DNA of 64,000 nucleotides from Bacteroidales bacterium (GTDB lineage: Bacteria; Bacteroidota; Bacteroidia; Bacteroidales; ML635J-15). Positions 9,531 through 18,700 of this stretch are shown here, piece after piece. The stretch is taken from NCBI GenBank assembly GCA_003249955.1, contig QKHS01000006.1, positions 1-64,000 of the forward strand. The letters run 5' to 3'. The translations under genes and the position numbers were made by a program. Each line of letters starts with the position of its first letter. The stretch's first letter is position 1. The notes beneath the pieces were generated by a model, which was not told the origin of the DNA, did not search any database, and saw nothing but the letters and a program-made list of their open reading frames with translations.

Positions 9531-9671
9531 AGGATAGTTTTTTTAGTTACAGACTGTAAATAACATGTGTAGTAACATATTTCGTAGTATTTTTCTGTCC
9601 AGTTACATTGGACACATTTCGCATTATAGTTTTCAAACAACCACTTCACCCACAAAACTTTACACAACTTA

Positions 9672-9681
9672 TTAGTGGCAA
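9672..9681. repeat. Left end of cassette 9672-11855
   Basis: TTAGTGGCAA here is the perfect reverse complement of TTGCCACTAA at 11846-11855. The two flank the P-loop ATPase gene exactly. In integrons a cassette starts with TTRRRY taken from its own attC site, so such a matched pair is expected at the ends of one cassette. Confidence 0.6.
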
Positions 9682-9686
9682 TTTTT

Positions 9687-11813
9687 TTAATCAAAGTATT
9701 CTTTACCTTTTTTAGTTAAGCGATATTTGTAGGGTAGATTTTCTTCTTCTTTAATTCTTTCAACATAATTATAGTCATTGTCTAGTTTTCGACTCCTCCA
9801 AGCGATTAGCTGTCTAGAGTAATCTAATTCTTCTGCAATATCTCTCGCAAATAATGCTTCTGAAGATTTTAGAAGTTCAATTAAAACATTTAATTCAACA
9901 TTCGGCAATAATTTACGTGAGTCTATTTTTTCTAATTTAATCTGAATTTCAGACGAAATAGATTCAACCACCACAGGCGATTGACATTTATTACATCTAT
10001 TGTTATTAAACTCCAAGAATTTTATATCTTCTATTGTAAATTGTTTATTACATTCTGGATTTATACAATGAATTTTTTTCGCTTGTGAAAAGAAATCATA
10101 AAGAAGTTTATTAAATCCAAATGGACGTTCAATAAAGTATTTTCGATATCTATTTCCCTTAGGCTTGCCCCATAGTAGATTATTTTTAATAGCACAACCA
10201 TAATTTATTGAAAAGATAGAAGCTTCATTGCCATCCTTATCACTCATATCATTGTATTTGCTTATAAAGAAATTGAGTTCCAAAGTTTTTAAAAACTCTT
10301 CATATCTTGGGTCAAAATAAAAATGACTTGAATATGGGAATGAAGTCAAGTAAGAAGAGCCTTTCAGTTCACCTGTGCTAATACGTTTCTTATTGTCAAG
10401 TAATTTATTTACAAATGTGTCAAGTAATTCTTTTAATTGTAAGATTGATACCTTTTCGTCAATTGAAAGTAAAGAATATGTGGTTTTATTAAAAAACGGC
10501 AAAAGTTTTTCTGTAAAGTATTTTTGTGCAGCTGCTTCGATATCTGTTTTATTTATTTTTTTATCGAAGATTATTTTACTTTGATAGCAAAATGAAAGAA
10601 TATATCCTAATATTCTTGGCACATTCATAGAAACTTGAAATAGCAATTCATAATATTCTTCTATCTTTGTATTCGATGTCTCAAAGAATACTTCAGGCAA
10701 CTCATTTGTGAAGTAACTCAATCGAGTTGTTAGTAATCGTTTGGTAAAATCTATCGCCCTTTCCTCCATTTTATCTCTATCGAATTCTGAATAAAGGTTG
10801 TAAAAGTCCAATTGAATCGTATCAATTTTCCCAGGGTCAATATGGCCATAATATATTCTATTAGGATAAGCTGCGATTTTGAATTTTATAAATTCTTCAG
10901 ACCAATTATTTAATGGGGCAAGTAAAACATCAACAAATATTTTTATTGATTCATCATCCACTTCAGAAAAGTCATCTAATAATACAACAAGGTGTTTAAC
11001 ATCAATTTGTCTAAGTATATTCTTAATTTTTAAGATTATATCTTTTATCTGAAAAACTTGTAAAAAGACATTCGAAAATTCGTTTTCTATTTCAACAAAA
11101 TTTTTATCTCTTACACTTTCATTTGATTCAGCTCCATCATTAAATCCAACTCCAGCCTGTGTCAGGCCTCCTGACAAATTTATTTGAAACCCACCAGATT
11201 TATTGCTCGTCTGAGACTCAACTTCATTTGCAGAGTTTTTTCGAAATTTTATTTTTCTTAATACTGGAATTTCAATTTCCCTTAAAACCTCATTATTTTT
11301 TATGTTTATTTTTAATTCTTCTAGTCCTTCTTTTACCACATCTGCTTTTGTTTTTAAAACCTTGGCTGCAATCTTTTGAAAAAATGTGTCTGTTTTCGAA
11401 GCTACTTCCTTTTGGAGCTCAATAAGTACTGATTGTACAAAATTTCTTTGAATTAAATATTTATTAATTAATTTTTCTGGAATAAAATCGGAAACATAAT
11501 CCAGCTTAGAATACTGTGATTGTGCAGAATCAAAAATCGTATTCACATCTAAATAACAAGATATATAATTGTTATTCTTCCTAAGTTCCTGTTCTAGTCT
11601 TAAAAAAATGGTTGATTTACCAGTCCCCTTTCTCCCGATTAGGAAAGTTGTATTGGGAAGCAAACATTTTTTTAGAATATGGTCATTGGGTAATAAATCA
11701 GTATATAATTTTTCTAAAAGGTTTCTTCCTTTTTCATCAATTAATTCAGCCCTCCGATATTTTTTCAAAGATTCAACTGCTTCAAAGAAACCGTTTTTAA
11801 TATTATCGTTCAT
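9687..11813 (-). CDS. P-loop ATPase with zinc ribbon and winged helix, possible defence protein
   Basis: This 708-residue protein has Walker A GRKGTGKST (residues 60-68) and a Walker B-like HLVVLLDDF (about residue 275). A long helical middle follows, then a zinc ribbon with C583, C588, C607 and C610 and a C-terminal winged helix ending KYRLTKKGKEYFD. The N-terminal layout resembles Orc/Cdc6-like and FunZ/Sll1717-type P-loop ATPases. Proteins of this build often occur in defence islands and may sense or handle nucleic acid, but the function is unknown. The gene fills its own cassette with perfectly matched ends. No signal peptide. Confidence 0.7.
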   Translation of the reverse strand: MNDNIKNGFFEAVESLKKYRRAELIDEKGRNLLEKLYTDLLPNDHILKKCLLPNTTFLIGRKGTGKSTIFLRLEQELRKNNNYISCYLDVNTIFDSAQSQYSKLDYVSDFIPEKLINKYLIQRNFVQSVLIELQKEVASKTDTFFQKIAAKVLKTKADVVKEGLEELKINIKNNEVLREIEIPVLRKIKFRKNSANEVESQTSNKSGGFQINLSGGLTQAGVGFNDGAESNESVRDKNFVEIENEFSNVFLQVFQIKDIILKIKNILRQIDVKHLVVLLDDFSEVDDESIKIFVDVLLAPLNNWSEEFIKFKIAAYPNRIYYGHIDPGKIDTIQLDFYNLYSEFDRDKMEERAIDFTKRLLTTRLSYFTNELPEVFFETSNTKIEEYYELLFQVSMNVPRILGYILSFCYQSKIIFDKKINKTDIEAAAQKYFTEKLLPFFNKTTYSLLSIDEKVSILQLKELLDTFVNKLLDNKKRISTGELKGSSYLTSFPYSSHFYFDPRYEEFLKTLELNFFISKYNDMSDKDGNEASIFSINYGCAIKNNLLWGKPKGNRYRKYFIERPFGFNKLLYDFFSQAKKIHCINPECNKQFTIEDIKFLEFNNNRCNKCQSPVVVESISSEIQIKLEKIDSRKLLPNVELNVLIELLKSSEALFARDIAEELDYSRQLIAWRSRKLDNDYNYVERIKEEENLPYKYRLTKKGKEYFD

Positions 11814-11850
11814 TTGTTAAAAATTAGATTCGTACCTTTTTAGATTTGCC

Positions 11851-12036
11851 ACTAACTCCTTCTCCCCCACACCAAAAGCATTTCTACACAGCCAATTCTG
11901 CTACATATCCACACTTTTACCATGGTTTATTCCTCCGCCAAATTACACATTATTTTATACTCATGCAAGTTTTCGGCAAATAATTAATCTTGAATAATAA
12001 AACCGTTATGACAGAATAAGTATATTATGTAAAAGC
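11851..12036 (-). repeat. Junction element E1 (promoter-bearing cassette repeat)
   Basis: First copy of the main repeat. It begins ACTAACTCC after the cassette end, contains CCACACCAAAAG, a second CCACACTTTT, and the core at 11931-11973, and ends in TATTATGTAAAAGCC. In the gene direction the core lies about 120-160 nt upstream of the P-loop ATPase gene and reads as an AT-rich promoter. The rest of the gap, 12037-12220, continues the tail shared with E2 and E4 (AAGATTATTTGAGGATAGG-like) and has no ORF. Confidence 0.85.
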
Positions 12037-12220
12037 CTAAAAAAGCTTTTTCTGATTAGTGAAGATTATTTGAGGATAGGTTAAGGAAATTAAAACTGTG
12101 CGACCTCTCAAACTGCACTGTTCTATTAACAAAGCACCATACAATCAATCCGTTTTTTGTAATTGTTTCAATTTTATCATCGCCCGCCATTAGTTATGCA
12201 AAATATTACCTGCCGGCTTT

Positions 12221-13213
12221 TTATTTTTTTAACCTGAATCCAAAAACATGTAAATCACCTTGCATAAAATCTAAATCTTCTGACCTTTTAAATCCCAGTC
12301 TTTCATACATTCCCCAAGCTGTTTTCATTGCTTTTGTTGTATGAATAATGATTTGTTCAGAATCAGAATCTATCCCTTTGTTTATGCATTCAATTGCCAG
12401 CTCCTTACCTAAATTTAATCCGCGAAATTTTGAATCTACTGCAAGAAGTCTAAAACCACAAGCTCTTTTCTCTTTTGTAGCTGTTCCACCCGAGCCGTAG
12501 TCTTTCATGTCTTTAAAATACACTACAGCACCACCAATATCTCCTTGTTTTGAAACAGCTACTATTAGTTCTATGTTTGGATTAATTGTTAAATTTCCAA
12601 CATTTCTTAGCATTTTATAATATTCCGGTTGATCGTCAATTTTGGGAAATCCTTTAAGCAAAGAGTAAACCTCAACCATTAATTGGCCAACTTGTTCGAA
12701 TTCTTCTTTAACAGCATTTCTAATCTTGAAATCGTAATATCTTTTAAGAACTTTTTTCTCAAAAGAAGATTTGTCTAATGAATCATTAATCTCTTGTAAT
12801 CTTTCAATAAATTCGTTGTTTTTTGATTCAAAAATATTCTTTAGTTCCAGTGAGAATGATTCCCACAATGATTCTAATTTTGGTTTTATCGACTCACCTT
12901 TTTTTGACAGTTTGAAGAGTTTTGAACGTTTATCATCAGGATTTGCTTTAATTTCTATAATGCCTTCTGAGGCTAATTCTTTCACAACATTTTTTACAGT
13001 TATTCGTGAGTAAGAAATTCGTTCTGTTATTTCCATAACCGACAATTGCCTGTTACTATAAGCAATAGCGTAATAAACTGGGAACCAACTTGATTTAAAT
13101 TTAATTCCAACCGAATTATAAATTTTATCTCCTCCAATTTGCAGTTTTTCATAAACTCTTCTCATTTGCGATCCAATAGAGAGGTAACCTAATTCACTTA
13201 TTATATCCTTCAT
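12221..13213 (-). CDS. MarR-type regulator fused to GNAT acetyltransferase
   Basis: Residues 1-150 form a MarR winged helix (LSVMEITERISYSRITVKNV). Residues 160-330 form a GNAT acetyltransferase with the acetyl-CoA loop near LAVDSKFRGLNLGKELAIE. Such MarR-GNAT fusions are known in many bacteria and are thought to join DNA binding to acetylation or acetyl-CoA sensing. It is a single-gene unit, with E1 following its 3' end on the minus strand. The target is unknown. Confidence 0.88.
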   Translation of the reverse strand: MKDIISELGYLSIGSQMRRVYEKLQIGGDKIYNSVGIKFKSSWFPVYYAIAYSNRQLSVMEITERISYSRITVKNVVKELASEGIIEIKANPDDKRSKLFKLSKKGESIKPKLESLWESFSLELKNIFESKNNEFIERLQEINDSLDKSSFEKKVLKRYYDFKIRNAVKEEFEQVGQLMVEVYSLLKGFPKIDDQPEYYKMLRNVGNLTINPNIELIVAVSKQGDIGGAVVYFKDMKDYGSGGTATKEKRACGFRLLAVDSKFRGLNLGKELAIECINKGIDSDSEQIIIHTTKAMKTAWGMYERLGFKRSEDLDFMQGDLHVFGFRLKK

Positions 13214-13474
13214 TTTTAATTAATTTAAGAAACAAATATCGCAAATATACGAAACTACTTTCATAAAAACAATTTTTATTTTACAGATAACATTTGGCGA
13301 CAATAAATTGTTTGCATTTCGGAGCATTTCCCGATCAATCCTCTATCTATGTTGCTCATAAAATGTTATTTGATGAAGGGTTACAAAAACTTAAAAGCTA
13401 TGCAATTCCTGCCGAGCCAGAACCCGGCACAACAAGTTTCTTTGGTGTTTATTTATTTTTACAATCGTTGTTTA

Positions 13475-14449
13475 TCAGATTGTTAATAATAATTCCATGG
13501 CTTTCTTTTCGTTGCGTGATATATCGGCCAAAATTTCAGAGGCTTTTTTAATGTGCAGTATGTCTTTTGTCTTTGCTGTTTCTTTAAACAAAAAAGACAC
13601 CTGATTCCACGAAGAAGCTGTTTCGGCAAAGATTGTATATGCCTGCCGGAGTATGTTATTTTCTGTTATCTGATAACTCTCTTTTAAAAAATCCCGGTAT
13701 AAATTTCTGAACAAAGCTCCTCCTGTTCCGGCTTCTTCCATTAACATTGCAGTTGTGGAAAATTCTTCTCCGATATTCTTACTGCTTTTGAACCATTTAA
13801 TTATTTCTCCGCTTGTTTTTAAAATGCCTTTATAGCCGATATTACCGATAGGCGGGTTAAGATAATCGTTCGCATTATTTTTAATCGCCCTTACAATTAC
13901 TTCTCTCAGGTTATAATTCCCGTCTTTTAACTGAATTGTGTAACTCAGATTTTTCGAAGACATCGGGCCTTTTTCATTTCTTGCAAGTTCCAGGCTTTTT
14001 AACGAAGTTTTATCGCGGCCATGAGCAGCATCCGCCAGATAGGCGAATTCATCGTCATAACCATACATTGCCACATAATGTCCTGCAAAATGGATTTTTA
14101 CCGTAAAATAATCCAGATGATAGCAATCGAGTTTTAAGCCTACCGGAATTTTATTGTCTATGCTGTCTTTAACATTCTTCCACGCCTTTTTTACCGATAC
14201 TGTTTCCTGTGTCTCCAGCTTCAGGTTTAAATTTCGCACAATATTTCCGGTTAAAGCGTCCTGTTTTATTCTTCCGCCAATGAACGGACAATCCATTGTT
14301 TTCATATTCCAGAATATAAAGCCTAATCCTTCGCCCAGACCAAAAAGCATGGGCTCGGAAAGCTCAATGCCGATGTATTTTAAAAGTGAGCCTGTTGCAG
14401 TAGTTTCGCAATGCTGACCATTAAACGGTGTAAAGTTTTCGATTATCAT
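13475..14449 (-). CDS. BtrH N-terminal domain / DUF4872 protein
   Basis: This 324-residue protein starts MIIENFTPFNGQHCETTATG, the start of the BtrH_N domain named after the butirosin biosynthesis protein, a cysteine-dependent acyl transferase-like fold. C14 and H120/H124 (IHFAGHYVAMYGYDD) are candidate catalytic residues. The C-terminal half (about 190-324) fits DUF4872. The butirosin enzyme moves an acyl group from a carrier protein; no biosynthetic cluster surrounds this copy. It lies 68 nt downstream of a WYL regulator and probably shares its transcript. Confidence 0.8.
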   Translation of the reverse strand: MIIENFTPFNGQHCETTATGSLLKYIGIELSEPMLFGLGEGLGFIFWNMKTMDCPFIGGRIKQDALTGNIVRNLNLKLETQETVSVKKAWKNVKDSIDNKIPVGLKLDCYHLDYFTVKIHFAGHYVAMYGYDDEFAYLADAAHGRDKTSLKSLELARNEKGPMSSKNLSYTIQLKDGNYNLREVIVRAIKNNANDYLNPPIGNIGYKGILKTSGEIIKWFKSSKNIGEEFSTTAMLMEEAGTGGALFRNLYRDFLKESYQITENNILRQAYTIFAETASSWNQVSFLFKETAKTKDILHIKKASEILADISRNEKKAMELLLTI

Positions 14450-14517
14450 ATTTCAATCTTTTTTATGCAAAGAAAATATGTCCCGGTGACAACCCTATGT
14501 CAGTCTGTTTGAAAATA

Positions 14518-15198
14518 TTATTTTAATTGCTGAATGTATTCGTTAACAGTAAGATGACTTGTTTTTTTAAAAGGCTTATAAGTCTCTGTAAGTTTGCTAA
14601 TCTTTTTGATTTTAAAATCTCTGTATTCTTTTCTTTTCCAACACCACGCGATAAGATGCCATTGATTTGAGTAAAAAGCCAGGCCTATAGGTTCAAGTTC
14701 CCGTTTACTGAACCGGTTTTGGTTATTTGTATATTCGATTTCTATAATTGTTTTGTTGACAATTGCTTTTTGAATCGTACTTATGTGTTCATTACCGGAA
14801 TATTCCTCCGGCGATTGCCAGATACTTATGTTCGATGAAATTAATTCAGCTTTCTCTTTATCGCCGTATTTTAAAATTGTTTTCAGCTTTGTAAGTGCAT
14901 CCTGACAATATTTGTTTACTGATTTATCTGCAAATTTTTCCGAAAGTGAAGCCATTAATATCAACGCGTTAGCCTCGTCCATTGTTAAGGAAAGCGGAGG
15001 CAGAAAATATCCCTGTACTATAAAATATCCTTTTGGCTGTTCAAAGCCAACGGGGATTCCCAATTCTTCCAATGCCCTGATATCACGATAAACTGTTCTT
15101 ACGCTTATTTTAAATTTGTCTGCCAGAGAACCGGCTGTTACAAACTTTTTAGATTGCAGTATTGTTAAAATTCCAAATAATCTGTCGATACGGTTCAT
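14518..15198 (-). CDS. YafY-type transcriptional regulator with WYL domain
   Basis: The N-terminal helix-turn-helix (RLFGILTILQSKKFVTAGSL) is followed by a WYL domain (about 120-210), with GLAFYSNQWHLIAWCWKRKE covering the ligand-binding strand. WYL regulators bind nucleic acid or nucleotide ligands and often control stress or defence genes. It is the promoter-proximal gene of a pair with the BtrH-like gene, and E2 lies directly upstream. Confidence 0.88.
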   Translation of the reverse strand: MNRIDRLFGILTILQSKKFVTAGSLADKFKISVRTVYRDIRALEELGIPVGFEQPKGYFIVQGYFLPPLSLTMDEANALILMASLSEKFADKSVNKYCQDALTKLKTILKYGDKEKAELISSNISIWQSPEEYSGNEHISTIQKAIVNKTIIEIEYTNNQNRFSKRELEPIGLAFYSNQWHLIAWCWKRKEYRDFKIKKISKLTETYKPFKKTSHLTVNEYIQQLK

Positions 15199-15244
15199 TA
15201 TTCAATTATATGATAAATTTTTACAATATGGTTTTGGGCTTACG

Positions 15245-15431
15245 CACAACAGCTTTGCCCCCACCCCAAAAAGCTTCTTATGTAGCCAGATCAGGTTAAT
15301 ATCCACACTTTTTGCCATGGTTTATTCCTCTGCCAAATTACAGAATATTTGATACTCATGCAAGTTTTATGACAATAATTAATATCAAATAACAAAAGTG
15401 TTATGGCAGGACAGGAGAATTATGTAAAAGG
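15245..15431 (-). repeat. Junction element E2
   Basis: Full copy of the repeat with core at 15316-15368 (CATGG to CAAGTTTT). The region 15320-15412 differs from E3 at only a few positions over about 95 nt, including the unusual GATACTCATG and AACAAAAGTGTTATGGCAGG. That points to recent duplication or gene conversion. In the gene direction the core would drive the WYL/BtrH pair. The rest of the gap up to 15513 shows no ORF. Confidence 0.88.
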
Positions 15432-15513
15432 ATAGCATAAACTTTTACTGAGTTGGAAAGGTTATTTTAATAGTTTTGGAGAATTTAAAACCTTACAACG
15501 ATAGCGATAGTTT

Positions 15514-16257
15514 TCATCTATTTGTCTCTATAATTTTCTTCAACGCTTCTATTGTCAATGCTTCCTTTTTCCTATGAATCATTGCATGACAATTTGCACA
15601 AATTGGTATTAAATCTTTTATTGGATTAATACTATATTCTCCTTTAATTTTTGATAATGGAATAATATGATGAACATGAATGTATTCTCGTCCAATATCT
15701 CCATATTTTTTTTCAAAGTCAAAACCGCAAATCTTGCATATATATTTATGATACTTTAAACACTTATCTCTTGCTTCATGGTTTCTCTCGTAAGCATTTA
15801 CATTAATTAGAGTAATTGATCCCTCAAGGTACTCTTGACTATTTTCAACATATTCTGCAATTTGTTCAAATTCGGTTATAAAATCTACTGCAAACCAATC
15901 TCGTTTATCTTTAGTTAACTTTTTATCTTTTAACTCACATTCAAAAGATTTTATACTTTCCACCTTAAATCCTTTCTTATTTTGAATTGTCTCATATTCA
16001 AGTTTAAACACCTTTAATTGATATCCTTCATTTTGAATTAAGTCAATATGTTTCAAAGATTGTGGGTAGGCTTTCTTTTTTTTTCCATCTTGTCCGAATT
16101 TCCAATCTTCAGAAAGAATCTTAAGCTTATCTCCGTTTCTATCATTTTCAGAATAGCCAAAAACTACAAATCGTTTATCATGATTTACAAAAGACCAACT
16201 CCAATTCCAATTAAGACAAGTCGCGCCAACACTTTGTATAAATTGCTTTCTATTCAT
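15514..16257 (-). CDS. HNH endonuclease, McrA-like
   Basis: This 247-residue protein ends in a complete HNH domain: C174/C177 (CKIC), H196-H197 (HVHHIIPL), then C220/C223 and H224/H228 (CANCHAMIH). The first 160 residues are an unrecognised domain that may read the DNA target. Proteins of this build include McrA-type modification-dependent nucleases. Single-gene unit between E2 and E3, so it is probably cassette cargo with a restriction role (inference). Confidence 0.82.
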   Translation of the reverse strand: MNRKQFIQSVGATCLNWNWSWSFVNHDKRFVVFGYSENDRNGDKLKILSEDWKFGQDGKKKKAYPQSLKHIDLIQNEGYQLKVFKLEYETIQNKKGFKVESIKSFECELKDKKLTKDKRDWFAVDFITEFEQIAEYVENSQEYLEGSITLINVNAYERNHEARDKCLKYHKYICKICGFDFEKKYGDIGREYIHVHHIIPLSKIKGEYSINPIKDLIPICANCHAMIHRKKEALTIEALKKIIETNR

Positions 16258-16304
16258 TTTTAGTTACAAATTTTGTTGTAAAATATTTTTTAAAATTAAC
16301 GTCA

Positions 16305-16470
16305 ACTCTGTTATTTCCACATAAAAGAAGTTTTTATACAATTTCAAATGTATAAGGCCGGTTTTTGTCATGGTTTATTCCTCTGCCAAATTACAGAATA
16401 TTTGACACTCATGCAAGTTTTATGATAATAATTAATATCAAATAACAAAAGTGTCATGGCAGGACAAAAG
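16305..16470 (-). repeat. Junction element E3
   Basis: Core at 16369-16421. Its core and tail are nearly identical to E2, while the leader half (16305-16360) is diverged: the CCACACCAAAAG block is weak. It lies immediately upstream of the HNH gene in transcription order. Confidence 0.85.
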
Positions 16471-16493
16471 GCAGTCATGTTACATATCAGGCA

Positions 16494-16502
16494 TTGTAAG
16501 AC
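16494..16502. repeat. Left end of cassette about 16494-18372
   Basis: TTGTAAGAC is the reverse complement of GTCTTACAA at 18364-18372, next to the GCTAAC of E4. These ends enclose two barrel genes and a sorting-domain remnant. Over 17 nt the match to the predicted end is about 12/17. Confidence 0.4.
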
Positions 16503-16521
16503 TCTGTTTTACAAAATAAAT

Positions 16522-17331
16522 CTAAAATTTTTTGCTGAAATTCATTTTAAATATTAAATCAAAACCTATAAAATATGGAGCAAATCCTTTATCGGGATTC
16601 AACACTGTTATCGTATGGCCGGAACCAGTTAAATCTATTGTGTTTCCTTCGGGTTTCCTGCTAAATGGCATTATAGCAGACTGAAATACAGGCCCAAAAT
16701 CAAAATTAAATCTTTTATTATCATTTGTGGAGAATCTAAGGCCAATATTTGCACTCATACATAGCGGATAAAAATCAAAATTTTTAGTAATAACGATATC
16801 ATCAGCCCCGGTGGAAGCTATATTATACAACTCAAGTTCATGATTGCCGTTTACATGCTCATACAACGGAATTCCTGCAACAAGGCCCCCTGTAAGTTTC
16901 AGATTATGTGTGCCTATATCAAGTATTTTATACTTATATGTTATCGGGATGTCAATAAAATATAATCCGGGATTAAAATAGATAACAGGCATTTCATCGT
17001 TAATCATACCCTGAGGAGAATAATAGTTTTTATTGCTTAAAATAAGTCCGGTCTCTATTTCCGAGTCTTTATTTAAACTATATGAAAACCTTAACCCGAA
17101 GTTCATATATTCAAATATGGGATGATCCTTAATTGCTGAAGCTGACCGGTAGTTATATCCATAATAAGTAATCTCCCCAAAATAATCCATGTAATCAGAC
17201 GGATTATGTAAAAACGAGTAATTCGGAGTGAATGAAATTCCTAAACTCCATTTTTTATTTAGTTCAGGTTCCTGAGCAACCAAACTAAAAATATGTAAAA
17301 GACAGATTAAAGTGATTATCGTTTTTTTCAT
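16522..17331 (-). CDS. Outer-membrane beta-barrel protein, PorT-like
   Basis: This 269-residue protein has a signal peptide (MKKTIITLICLLHIFSLVAQ) and alternating amphipathic strands (IETGLILSNKNYYSPQ, FNFDFGPVFQSAIMPF). It ends in a strand rich in aromatic residues (FIGFDLIFKMNF), as in small outer-membrane barrels of Bacteroidota. It is the last gene of a unit with a second small barrel gene 138 nt upstream. Ligand or function unknown. Confidence 0.7.
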   Translation of the reverse strand: MKKTIITLICLLHIFSLVAQEPELNKKWSLGISFTPNYSFLHNPSDYMDYFGEITYYGYNYRSASAIKDHPIFEYMNFGLRFSYSLNKDSEIETGLILSNKNYYSPQGMINDEMPVIYFNPGLYFIDIPITYKYKILDIGTHNLKLTGGLVAGIPLYEHVNGNHELELYNIASTGADDIVITKNFDFYPLCMSANIGLRFSTNDNKRFNFDFGPVFQSAIMPFSRKPEGNTIDLTGSGHTITVLNPDKGFAPYFIGFDLIFKMNFSKKF

Positions 17332-17469
17332 AAAAGTATATTTTGTTAATATTTACTATGTTTTTTAAGCCTGTTATTTTTTTGCAAATACTACTAATAC
17401 CGGAAGTTTTACTTGCGTGAGGGCTAAAGCCGTTGATTTTAAAGTTGTATAACATGCGGTTAAGGCTTT

Positions 17470-18039
17470 TTACAATTCATATTTAATACCTACATAACTA
17501 CTCAAATTAAATTTATCAATCATTAAAAAAAACTTGTTGTATGAACCAATGCCTAGACCTGCAAATAAATTCAACCTGTTCATTAAATTATAATCCATGC
17601 CAATTGTAACAGTATTTTCAATAATAAATTCAGAACGTGTTTCTTCCAAAGGCAGTCCATGCTGATATTCTTTAAACTTAGTTCGAAACACGGAAAAATT
17701 AAATTGTCCAAATATTTGTAAATTATTAATTAGTTCTTTTGAATAATATCTATAACCGAAATTAACACCAAATGCATTATTCTCATAAATTTTATTTGAA
17801 GTTGAAGTGGGTTGAAAAACATATGAATATTGAGGCCCCAGATAAAAATCATGACTATTTAACCTGTAAGATAAAGCAGGAATATGATGTATAATTCTAA
17901 AATTATAATCCCGCTTTACTTCAAAATCATATGATAATGTGTAACGAAGTCCAAAACCTGACTTTTCTGTTTTTTGGCAATATGATTTTGTAACCGGAAT
18001 AAATATTAATAATAATACTATTATTTTTCTTATTTTCAT
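17470..18039 (-). CDS. Small outer-membrane beta-barrel-like protein
   Basis: A 189-residue protein with a signal peptide ending near KSYC and strand-rich sequence (FGVNFGYRYYSKELINN, LFAGLGIGSYNKF). The final residues (SSYVGIKYEL) fit a closing strand. Its start overlaps the end of the sorting-domain remnant by 4 nt, so translation was probably coupled to that gene. Function unknown. Confidence 0.6.
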   Translation of the reverse strand: MKIRKIIVLLLIFIPVTKSYCQKTEKSGFGLRYTLSYDFEVKRDYNFRIIHHIPALSYRLNSHDFYLGPQYSYVFQPTSTSNKIYENNAFGVNFGYRYYSKELINNLQIFGQFNFSVFRTKFKEYQHGLPLEETRSEFIIENTVTIGMDYNLMNRLNLFAGLGIGSYNKFFLMIDKFNLSSYVGIKYEL

Positions 18040-18344
18040 TTTAGAATTATTTTCTCTGAAACTGAATTATCCCCAAAATATCCTGTTAAGATATATACTC
18101 CTTTTGCAAGATTAGAAATATCTATGCTTATTTTATTCTCAGTAATATTATCCTGCATAAAGACAACAATTCCGGTTAAACCGGTTAATGTTATTTTAAT
18201 TTTCCTATCTGTTTTACCTGTAAATTCAATATTTATTTTCCCATCAGTATGATTTTGCAAAAGTTACTATATTTCCTCTGGCTGGCCTTTAATATTACCG
18301 GCAATTATCAGCGTTGCAATCAAAATAAACATTCCTTTTTTCAT
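18036..18344 (-). pseudogene. Signal peptide joined to a type IX sorting domain, interrupted by two stop codons
   Basis: From the ATG at 18342-18344 a signal peptide is read (MKKGMFILIATLIIAGNIKG, then QPEEI). TAG at 18267-18269 and TAA at 18264-18266 follow. The same frame then continues for 74 residues as a typical type A C-terminal sorting domain (ISNLAKGVYILTGYF, ending EKIILK). No passenger domain exists between them. It looks like the remains of a T9SS cargo gene that lost its middle. A 25-residue peptide and a separately started tail are the alternatives. Confidence 0.6.
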
Positions 18345-18374
18345 ACTATTATAATTTTTATTTGTCTTACAACA

Positions 18375-18560
18375 GCTAACGTATTACTACTCCAAAAAGA
18401 TTTTCATACTGCCAATATTGGTATATAACCACCTTTTTGCCATGGTTTATTTTTCCGCTAAATTACATAATGTTTTATACTCAGACAAGTTTTTACACAA
18501 TAATAAATCTTAAATAATATAATTTTATTCTGGCAGATCATGAATAATTATGTAAAAGGC
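18375..18560 (-). repeat. Junction element E4
   Basis: Begins with GCTAAC at 18375-18380; core at 18441-18493. The tail (TTATGTAAAAGGCTGGCAG) matches E1 and E2 and goes on to a common AGAAAGATTATTTAAATAGG near 18583. The remaining gap to 18700 ends with the right-hand junction block CATTACATATAGGCGTTATT (about 18674-18693), followed by AGC. Confidence 0.85.
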
Positions 18561-18700
18561 TGGCAGAAACTTTTTATGATCCAGAAAGATTATTTAAATA
18601 GGGAATTAGGATAATTTAAAAATCCGGCTGGTAACTAAAAGCGGAGTACTTCCTGATTTTCACACTTTTTCTCATTACATATAGGCGTTATTAGCGACTG

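Noticed and set aside
13294-13551. Plus-strand frame of 85 codons between the MarR-GNAT and BtrH-like genes
   Set aside because: The second half lies antisense to the end of the BtrH-like gene, there is no promoter or ribosome binding site, and the strand opposes every other gene of the array. The first half (FGAFPDQSSIYVAHKM) looks mildly coding but could not be assigned.
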